Source: Odontesthes bonariensis
Taxonomy: Eukaryota > Chordata > Actinopteri > Atheriniformes > Atherinopsidae
Assembly (NCBI RefSeq): GCF_027942865.1
Contig: NC_134528.1
Coordinates: forward strand, 10,349,586-10,413,585
Length of the DNA stretch: 64,000 nt
Direction of reading: 5' to 3'
Below are positions 56,134-64,000 of the stretch, in pieces (the first letter of the stretch is position 1; every line of letters starts with the position of its first letter). The notes beneath the pieces were generated by a model. That model was given only the letters and a program-made list of their open reading frames with translations. It ran no database searches and was not told where the DNA came from. The translations under genes were made by a program, and so were the position numbers.

Positions 56134-59100
56134 TAGATAGATACTTTATTGATCCCGAAGGAAATTCAAGCATCCAGTAGCAGACATAATAAAGCAATAC
56201 AAATGTTTATACAATTAGACCTATAAACACTTTAAAAACAATCTAAGAATTTAAAAACAATTTAAAAAAAAAAACAGTTTAAAAATATAAAGTGACCAGT
56301 GAGCCATCACTGAGAGCTGTTGTACAGCCTGATGGCCAGAGGAACAAAAGAGTTTTTGAGTCTGTTGGTGGAGCAGGATTTAATCTCTTCTTTCAATCAG
56401 TTGCAAAGGAATAAAAAAATAAATCATTCAGCATCAAAAGAATAAAAGAATAAAATCTGAGGGCCCACAGTTTGAAACTTCGGTTCAGAAATAATTCTCT
56501 AAATCCCATCGGTGCTGTCACATACTGATGAAGAGACGTGTATATATAGTAGTGTCTAACTGGGCATGACAGTTGTTCTCACTCAGCTCTGAACACTTAA
56601 TCAAATCGCAACAACGTTTTCTGGGAACCTGAGCCTGTGACAGTCCGCTGCCCTCATGTTCCAGTCCAGATTCCTGCAGAGGCGCCTCACACTGCCAGAG
56701 CAAGTTATTACAAAACTTCACACAGCTCACTTAGGAGCCGCTAAACAAACAGAAATGTGGGTGAAAATACCTCAGTTACTGGTGAAACTAGAAAGGAGGT
56801 GAGGATACCGACATTAAATGTGATGCTCAAAAAGAGGAAATCCTTTAGTTTCACTGGACAGAAGCCGACATGGAACACAATACAATGACATCTTCCTCTT
56901 CCTGGTCAGAGCTCATGTTCCACCTCATCTCACTTGAAACTTTATTACATAACTCACGTTTTTTTTTTTTAGTTCAAACATACCACACACCCACAGAGTT
57001 TATGTTCCTTCCAAGCATGAAACCACTCTGCACAGGAGAAAAATATCAACTCATACTTGCTTACTTTAGATGATTCATTAGAATTCCTGCTCTAGGTTTT
57101 ACATTTTCAGTAAAACAGATGAGTTATTAGTCTCTCAGCCAGATGGTTAAAAAGACCAACACGAGCAAACATGAACCGTTCAGGTTCATTTCTGCTTTTT
57201 CCCATTTGAACGTTTTTGTCTCAGCGCCAAACGGTAGATCCGCTCCACCCGTCTGTCAGGGTTGTATTTCAGATAATTTCGGCTGCTTCTTGTCAGCTCC
57301 AAGCTCTGCTGCTTATTTGGCACGAGAATGAGCTTTAATGGCAACTCTAAAAGCTCACCTGGTGCACGGGCTCCATGTCCGGAGGCCGCTGTCATGCTAG
57401 CCAAATACGTGGTGGCCAAGGGGCAAATAATAAACCTTATATTATCCCATATACAAAGCAATTATTTTCTCTAGAAAAACTGCGTTCAAGTATTTAAAAC
57501 ATTACAACAATATTACTGGGCATGTATTGTTGTAATGTTTTAAATACTTGAACGCAGTTTTTCTAGAGAAGATAATTGCTTTGTATATGGGAGTATCGTC
57601 CATTGACTCTTTTGGGCTTTCACATGCGCGAGCGTACAACTAACCGGTGAGTTACATGCTGTTTATAAAGTTGTTTTGTAACGTCCCCATGCCAGTAATG
57701 TGAGAACCATGCATATGGTTTTGATGGTAAGGCTTGTGACTTTATTGTCAGATGGTTTATAAAGTGGTGTGACGTTTCTGCAGTGTGCAAGTTGTTGTTT
57801 TACGTGGAAGGGTTAGCTCTTGCCCCTTAGCCACCACGTATTAGCCTCGCATGACAGGCTGAGCGAACAGCGCTATCTCCACACAGGGAGCGCAGATTTG
57901 CACCAGTCTGTGTCCTACTATCAGTATTTGACAACCTCTAGCAATGGGATTGCGCTTCAAATGCCCCGGAGTTCCCCTTTAAATGTGATGCAGGATGAGT
58001 ATTACACAAAATACGGTGATACTGTGTTCCCACGTGGAGATATTCTCGTTCCCAGTAGCACGGAACGACATAATCTCATGGCGATGCGTAGAAATGGGCA
58101 CTTTTTCTACGCATTTTACTCCTTTACTAAAGAAATATGCCATATAATTAGGGTTAGGGTAAAAGTATTATTACAGAGCAGTAAATTACATGTGAAACTA
58201 CAAAAATGTGTTCGAGTAACACATGCCACATCACTTGCAAAGCAATAACTACTCTATTTTCTAAGATCAGACTGCAAAAATTCACGTCATTTGACAGGAA
58301 TTCATGCTGTTTCACATTTTACTGGTAAACTTTAAGAACTTAAAGATCTATTTATTCTCTCAGCTTGGTTTAAAGAAAATATTTTGTGACTTTATCATCA
58401 TGTTTCCATTCCATACACTGGAAAAAATCAAAGTCTTACCAAGTATATTTGTCTCATTTCTAGTCAAAATATCTCATTACACTTTATATCAGACACAACT
58501 GCCTAACAAGTACTATTTCAGCCAGATATAGGGACTTGTTTGAAGACAATATCACATGAAATAAGCTTTAATTGACATTTGAAGAGGTTTTTAAGCTAAT
58601 TTCAAGATCACTTTTATCTCAAAAGTCCTAAATATCACATCTTATTTCAAGAAATCTTGACAAGCCAATTTTCACTAGTTCCATTGGTAGATTTATTTTG
58701 CTTATTTCAAGCAAAACCGTCTTTTATTTGTTTTTGTTTTTTTTAACTTGTTTTTGGAGGGGCATTTTTTCCAGTGTATTGACCAAATATTTGCATGTTC
58801 ATGTCACAATAGATAATATAACTGCTATAAGTAACTAACTGACCTGTAACTTTGGGATTTTTTTTCTGAAGATTATTGCCGGTGATACTAAAAGCAGTGC
58901 TGAAGGAAGGCTTCCTCATCGTCTAAACAGCGTTTGGCTGTGGGATATTTCTACAGTAACCTGAGTGGTTGTGAATTTTTAATTGACTCGAAGGGAACTA
59001 TGTGCAGTGCGTCCCTCGGGGTCTGAACTTTTATGGGAGATGAATCTTTGTGAAGCAGCTTTAGCCCCGAGTCGTCCGAACCTGCCTGAGGAATTTAGAC

Positions 59101-62100
59101 TTGACTTGTTAGACTGAAGACGATCTCTGTGTTTGACATATTTTCAGCATGACGGTGAGGACTGGGGTTTCCATGCTGAAGCCTGTTTCTTTTTTCTTTC
59201 CTGGGTTGTGATTACAGAAGGAACTGAAGGAGAAGCAGACTGAGATGGTGAAGACGGTGACGGCGGCGGAGAACGCCATCAACAAACTCCAGCTCAACAC
59301 GGTTTCTATTGAGGTAAACACAACGCATGACTCGTCTGAGATGAGTCACAGTGTTAATGTCACACAAATCTCACAGTATTGAGTGGGCGGCCTCTATTAT
59401 TAGCCAGAGAATCCTCCGGACAATAATCCCAGAGGTTTCGGAGCCGCCCCCGCCAAACAGGTTTCCCTGAGGTGTCACAGCAAACCCACGCTTTGCTGCG
59501 TGTTGATTAGGCAACAGAGATTTCTCTCGGTGAGGTTGCAGTTATTCAGGATCATCATTCGGCCCCGCTGGACCCTTCATCTGTTATGTTTGGCAGCAAT
59601 CTGTGACTGAGGTACGGGCGGTGATCGAGAGCCAGTTTGAGGAGCTGCAGGCGGTGGTGGAGAGGGCCAAGAGGGAGGTGACGGAGATCCTGGAGGGCGA
59701 GGAGAAGCAGGCTCTGAAGCAGGCCGAAGGCATCCGGGTTCACCTGGAGCAGAGGTGCACGGAGCTGAAGAAGACTCAGGCGCAGGTGGAGAAGATCTCC
59801 AGGAATAAGAATGACGTGGACTTCCTGCAGGTACGGTCACGAGTCCTACACTGGAAAAAAAATGCCCCTCCAAAAATAAGTAAGAAAAACAACAAATAAA
59901 GACGTTTTTGCTTGAAATAAGCAAAAAAAAATCTGCCAATGGAACTAGTGAAAATCGGCTTGTCAAGATTTCTTGAAATAAAATGTGATATTTAGGACTT
60001 TTGAGTTAAAAGTGATCTTGAAATTAGCTTAAAAACCTCTTCAAATGAAAAAAAAGCTTGTTTCATGTGATTTCAGGTGTTTTCAAGACTTTTTCACTTA
60101 ACAAGATATTCAAGATGTATTGTATTAAAACAAGTCCCTATATCTGGCTGAAATGGTACTTGTTAGGCAGTTGTGTCTTATATTAAGTGTAATGAGATAC
60201 TCAGTGAGACAAATATACTTGGTAAGATTTAGATTTTTTCCAGCGTAACGGCCACGCCTCGTCTGATCTCTACAGAAGCCCAGAGAGGCCATGCTTCAAC
60301 ACTTTTTACATTATTATCTTAAGCAGGGCTGCAGCAAATGGTTATTTAGGTAATCAATTATTCCATCGAATAATAAAAGAGAAAAAAGACGGGTGTCGTA
60401 GTCCGGGGAAGCCGGGAGTTGGCAGTCGATGGTTCTTCCTCCTGAGCTACAGCCACCTCAGGCCTCAGCTTCCTTCTGTTCTCAGCTTCCAAGCCGACTG
60501 ATTTCTATTAAAATGCTAACGGGAAATGTTCCCCGTTCCCTGTTCCCTGTTCCCTGTTGTTTGTTTCACTCGGTCGACTCGATACGTGATCTGGCTGCTT
60601 TCTGCTGAGATGCTGTAGCGTTTTGAGAGTTCGGCCCGTTAAAGCTCCACAGTGTAGCTCTTTGGTTTTTAGCTTTGATGGTAAAAGTTTGCCATCCTCG
60701 TGGCCCAGTTCTGAGTAGCTTTAAGCTTTATCTCACCCATTAGTAAAGCTTCTGATTCTCCAAACTGAGAGCGCTCTGAGCTCCGTCCACCGCAGGCAGG
60801 ACACTGATGATTTGTCAGAGCGTAGCAAAGAGGTGCGTCTTTGGCTGCATCTGGATGACTTTATGAAGGACGAGAACCGTCCGAGTATTTAACCGCTGCA
60901 GCAACACTTTCTGTTTCATTTCTTTTCTCAGAATAGTATAAAATTACATCATGAGGAAAGTGTAAAGACAGTAATTCAAAGAGATGAAAAATCTAAGGCT
61001 CCATTCTGTTCAGACCAACAGTACAGAAACTCTTCAGCCAGAAAGTTCTCGCACCAAATGTGGAACATGAGCTGCCGGTGAAGCCTTCAGCCAGAGGAAA
61101 CTGTTGCATCTGACCCGTCACAAGCTTTAAATGTCACGTGATGTGGGGACTTCTGTCCAACATGCGTTGCTTCTCACTGCACCTCAAGTCGGTGCTGCAC
61201 AGCATCTCACACCGTCAAACGAATCTAAAGCGTATCGCAATTCTGCAACGGTGTTAAAAATGCTTTGGAACCCCCAGCTTTAAGATGAGGAAACATTGAT
61301 CAATGTATGTGAGAAGTGTCAGATATCCACACACAGTATTTATCAGAAATGTTCTGATAAATAACCGTACACTGTGAAAAAATCAAAGTCTCACCAAGTA
61401 TATTTGTCTCATTTCTAGTCAAAATATCTCATTACACTTAATATAAGACACAACTGCCTAACAAGTTCTATTTCAGCCAGATATAGGGACTTGTTTGAAG
61501 ACAATACATCTGGAATATCTTGTTAAGTGAAAAAGTCTTGAAAACAAATTGTTTTGAGTCACATATCATGTGAAACAAGCTTTTTTTTTTACATTTGAAG
61601 AGGGTTTTAAGCTAATTTCAAGATCACTTTTATCTCAAAAGTCCTAAATATCACATTTATTTCAAGAAATCTTGACAAGCCGATTTTCACTAGTTCCATT
61701 GGCAGATTTTTTTGCTTATTTCAAGCAAAAACGTCTCGTATTTGTTGTTTTTTTTACTTATTTTTGGAGGGGCACTTTTTCCAGCGTATGACCTTTCTGG
61801 TTGTTTAGCCTCTGGCTGCTCTTCTTCAGGTTTGTGAAAGACGTGTGTCTTGTTTAAAGCAGAAGAAATAAAACAAACATGAGAATAAAGGCTTCTGTTA
61901 GTCTGTAATCAACCCCCGATGGATGTGAACCCCTAAAAGGGGCTCGATCCAGTGTGAGCTGAGCTGTTTGTTGTTTGTGTCTGTCTCATTCCTGAGTGTC
62001 GCTGTGTTTGGTGTGCAGGAGTACTCAGAGTGGAAGAAAGAAGCCACCGATAACTCTCTGCCCGGGGTCTACATCGGCCTGATGGACTGCCTGAACTCCT

Positions 62101-62575
62101 TCAGCCGTGTGATCGTTGACTCCACGCAGGAGCTCTGTGCCATGCTGGTGTCCTCGTACATCGAGAAAGTCAAGGAGACGTGCAAAAGCGGTAAGAAAAC
62201 CTCTTCAGAATGATGCTGCCTGAAGAAAACGCAACACAACCTGCACTTGGGTACAGCTGTTCAGGCGCTTCTTTCACCATCTGGGCGTGCTCGCACATGT
62301 AAAGAATTTTTGAGACAAAATATGCCTCAGAGCGTCATGTGTTCCCTGTGACTCACCTGCTTTGTGTGTGATGCAAATGAGGTCAACGAAAGGAGCGGAA
62401 AGACACCAAATACCTGTTTACCAGGAGCGTGCATTTCTGGCCACATGACCGCAAATCTAAATCTTTTCTTTTGTTCCAGAGAAAATGGGAATAAAGACGA
62501 CAGTGCAAGCGATTGTTGCAGCCAAACACAACATGTCTATACCTGACCCGGAGACGCGAGCCGACTTCCTCAAAT
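55123..62575 (+). CDS. trim16: TRIM16-like B-box protein, 5' part (runs off window)
   Basis: Five exons are seen: 55123-55770, 59218-59313, 59597-59830, 62019-62190 and 62480-62575 (415 codons plus one base). The last donor (T|gtaagt) shows that the gene continues past 64000. There is no RING. Residues 21-39 carry C-x2-C-x11-C-x2-C. An acidic/Lys linker is followed by B-box 1 (C121-~163), B-box 2 (C173-H203, CESHKWPLDLFC...HRGH) and a long coiled coil over exons 2-4. Domain order and sequence (LKSCLTCLVSYCEAHL, GVYIGL, TRADFLK) match TRIM16, an E3 ligase-like protein of stress and autophagy responses; the PRY-SPRY domain should follow. Exon 1 ends with a GC donor (GAG|gcaagt). The Met at 55123 has a good Kozak context; an in-frame Met at 55078 has a poor one. 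Confidence 0.85.
55771..55776 (+). other. Non-canonical GC donor site of TRIM16-like intron 1
   Basis: Exon 1 ends GAG and the intron starts GCAAGT. No GT near here keeps the reading frame joined to exon 2 at 59218. GC-AG introns are a small minority in vertebrates and usually have an otherwise strong consensus, as here. Confidence 0.7.
56101..56165. repeat. (ATAG)n microsatellite with LINE tail
   Basis: About 12 ATAG units run into 'actttattgatcccgaaggaaattcaag', a standard teleost LINE 3' end in inverted orientation. 'cctgatggccagaggaac' downstream belongs to the same element. Confidence 0.75.
57390..57856. repeat. Outer 37-bp inverted repeat around a hairpin
   Basis: 'tgtcatgc...tacgtggtggccaaggggcaa' at 57390-57426 recurs inverted with a few mismatches at 57820-57856. 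It encloses the near-perfect hairpin at 57445-57592. It lies in intron 1 of the TRIM16-like gene. Confidence 0.7.
57445..57592. repeat. Near-perfect hairpin, 68-bp arms, 12-nt loop
   Basis: Arm 57445-57512 and arm 57525-57592 are reverse complements with one mismatch, separated by TTACTGGGCATG. Transcribed as part of the intron it could fold into a long stable stem. Confidence 0.9.
57820..58248 (+). other. 142-codon open frame of unknown nature in TRIM16-like intron 1
   Basis: I do not recognise the translation (it includes YYQYLTTSSNGIALQMPRSS). Its start lies in the outer inverted repeat, so it is probably transposon-derived. It shows no splice sites or homologous neighbour. Confidence 0.25.
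58416..58776 (+). mobile_element. CACTGG MITE, complete copy flanked by TA
   Basis: The copy starts CACTGGAAAAAATC and ends TTTTTTCCAGTG, with TA on both sides. It lies in intron 1 of the TRIM16-like gene. Confidence 0.8.
59849..60245 (-). mobile_element. CACTGG MITE, inverted copy flanked by TA
   Basis: The copy runs CACTGGAAAAAAAATGCCCC...TTTTTTCCAGCG between TA dinucleotides. It starts only 18 bp after exon 3 of the TRIM16-like gene. Confidence 0.8.
60246..61369. other. Intron DNA, hAT-like end fragment and otherwise no recognised element
   Basis: Around 60325-60385 'gggctgcagcaaatggttattt...ccatcgaataata' resembles a hAT terminus. The rest shows nothing I can name. Confidence 0.35.
61370..61786 (+). 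mobile_element. CACTGG MITE, complete copy flanked by TA
   Basis: This 417-bp copy lies between TA dinucleotides and is highly similar to 37510-37925. It lies in intron 3 of the TRIM16-like gene. Confidence 0.8.
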
Positions 62576-62924
62576 GTAAGTGTTTTTATTTCAGCGAATG
62601 TGGGTCGAGCATGCGGCGAGCAGTCCTCAGGTATCCACGGCAACAGAAAGAGATGATGTGAAAAGTGTGAACGAAGACGGAAAGCAAATCATTTTTACTC
62701 TGTGCTGGATTGATAAAAGCACTGAGATGACACACAAAATGATGAAAATGAGAAATATCTACTCATTTAGAATCTGATGCATAAAAGATGCAAGTGGAGC
62801 GACACACAAGCAGAAAAATGTTTCATTACAGTTCCATCTTTTTGCATGGAAACAGTAAAGTTTAAGTGTATATTAACACAGTTCCTCTCATTCAAATCTG
62901 GGACGAGGAGGGTGGTCCATTTAA

Positions 62925-63835
62925 AGGGATAGTTCGCCTCTTTTGACATGAAGCTGTATGACATCCCATATTAGCAACATCATTTATGAACATCTTCTTC
63001 CCCCCTGCTGCGTCCTGTGAGCAGAGTTCCAGCCTCGTTTTGGTGTTGATGAAGGTAGTCCGGCTAGTTGTCTGAGTCTTAAAAAATAAAGCATTTTGCT
63101 TCTCAAAACAATATGCGTTCAAAAGAGTAATACATTTGCATCACAAAATCGTTCTCCGGGAAAAAGTCAGACCTCACAATTGCTTGGCCCTATTTTCTCT
63201 CCCTTCGTATCACTGCCGCCTGCCGACAGCCGCGCCTGTTACGGTGTTTGCTGCTCGGTCTGCACAGCAGGCAGTGATATGAAGGGAGAGAAAATGGCAC
63301 CAAAAAAAAAAATATCATTTTGTTTACCACCGTCACTTTATTGCTATAAGAATAGGGAAGAAAGGGGATTTAAGTGTCTTGGCTTACAATAGAAGGATAA
63401 AGTCTAAAACATGACAAGAGTATCATAACCTGTGTGAAACTAGTTACATGCCTTACCTACATTGAGCCTGTACGGCAGAAAGTTGAAGGTGTGGCATTTA
63501 TGTGCGGGGCAGGAGTCACCATAAATCTGCGGGAGTCCAGAGCCTTTTACACCACTGCGGGAGAGTCACCTGCAGGTTGGATGTTCTCGCGGGATTTCGA
63601 AGTATCTCGATAATTCAGAAAAAAAATTAGGGGGAGAAAATAGGGCCAAGCGATTGTGAGGTCTGACTTTTTCTGGATGAAAACCCAGACAACTAGCCGG
63701 ACTACTTTTGTCAACGCCAAAACGAGGCTGGAACTCGGCTCACAGGACGCAGCAGGGGGTAAGAAAATGTTCATAAATGATGTTGCTAATATGGGATGTC
63801 ATACAGCTTCATGTCAAAAGAGGCGAACTATCCCT
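62925..63835. mobile_element. TTAA-flanked element with long inverted repeats and nested insert
   Basis: AGGGATAGTTCGCCTCTTTT at the left is exactly inverted at the right, and near-identity continues for about 150 bp. TTAA lies on both flanks (62921-62924, 63836-63839). Inside are half of the palindrome family seen at 7738-7874 and, between about 63298 and 63630, an inserted repeat (63416-63612) that is the empty-site version of the composite at 24331-27956. Confidence 0.8.
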
Positions 63836-64000
63836 TTAAAGTTACATTAGAAAATCTGTCTCTCAGACTCCCCGTGCAGTTTTCAGATGTAACACGACTG
63901 TCATACAGATGCATGTGTTGTCAAGTTGAAGAGGCCACAAAGATACGAAGTGACCATAAAGCAAAACTTTGTGGAACGGGGCTGGAAACCAAAGCCTTGA

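Noticed and set aside
59577-59966. 129-codon Pro/Ser-rich minus-strand frame
   Set aside because: It is antisense to the coiled-coil exon 3 of the TRIM16-like gene. Reversed Glu/Lys-rich coding sequence produces Ser/Pro/Leu-rich frames.

Overview
The window looks like a piece of a ray-finned (teleost) fish chromosome. Its genes are split by GT-AG introns, their proteins match vertebrate families, and the space between and inside them is packed with teleost-style repeats: Tc1-like and hAT-like DNA transposons, MITEs with TTAA or TA flanks, L1- and L2-like LINE fragments, a tRNA-derived SINE and microsatellites. No bacterial or organellar features are present.

Layout. 1-6.1 kb is AT-rich non-coding DNA with repeat remnants. 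6.28-10.08 kb (minus) and 11.03-15.16 kb (plus) are two complete five-exon glucose-6-phosphatase catalytic subunit genes arranged head to head around a promoter region of about 950 bp. Both keep the catalytic residues and a KKxx ER-retrieval tail. An intron of the plus-strand copy carries a hAT-like element filled with 29 near-identical 32-bp units. 15.2-28.2 kb has no host gene but is a repeat nest: an L1 tail with a clean target duplication, LINE fragments, nested inverted-repeat transposons, and an L1 with an intact ORF1 lying inside a larger inverted-repeat element.

28.28-32.97 kb (plus) holds a six- or seven-exon gene for a small multi-pass membrane protein that I do not recognise. Its upstream region has a perfect X-box (RFX, cilia genes) and a perfect GTCACGTGAC palindrome (CLEAR-type E-box). 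At 34.57 kb 16 codons match the N-terminus of HID1, but no further HID1 exon is seen. 38.62-49.25 kb (plus) is a six-exon fatty acid desaturase 6 gene with all three histidine boxes and introns loaded with transposons. 55.12-62.58 kb (plus) is the 5' part of a TRIM16-like gene (two B-boxes, coiled coil) whose PRY-SPRY end lies beyond the window.

The host genes do not form a pathway. G6PC acts at the ER in glucose release, FADS6 is a membrane desaturase-family protein, and TRIM16-like is a cytosolic B-box protein. FADS6 and HID1 are neighbours in the human 17q25 region (from memory), so the HID1-like exon may be a relic of an ancestral block. The most unusual points are the divergent G6PC pair with a near-identical 3' exon core, the homogeneous minisatellite in a hAT-like shell, several transposons nested two or three deep with readable target duplications, a near-perfect 68-bp-arm hairpin, and the X-box/E-box promoter of the unknown membrane protein.
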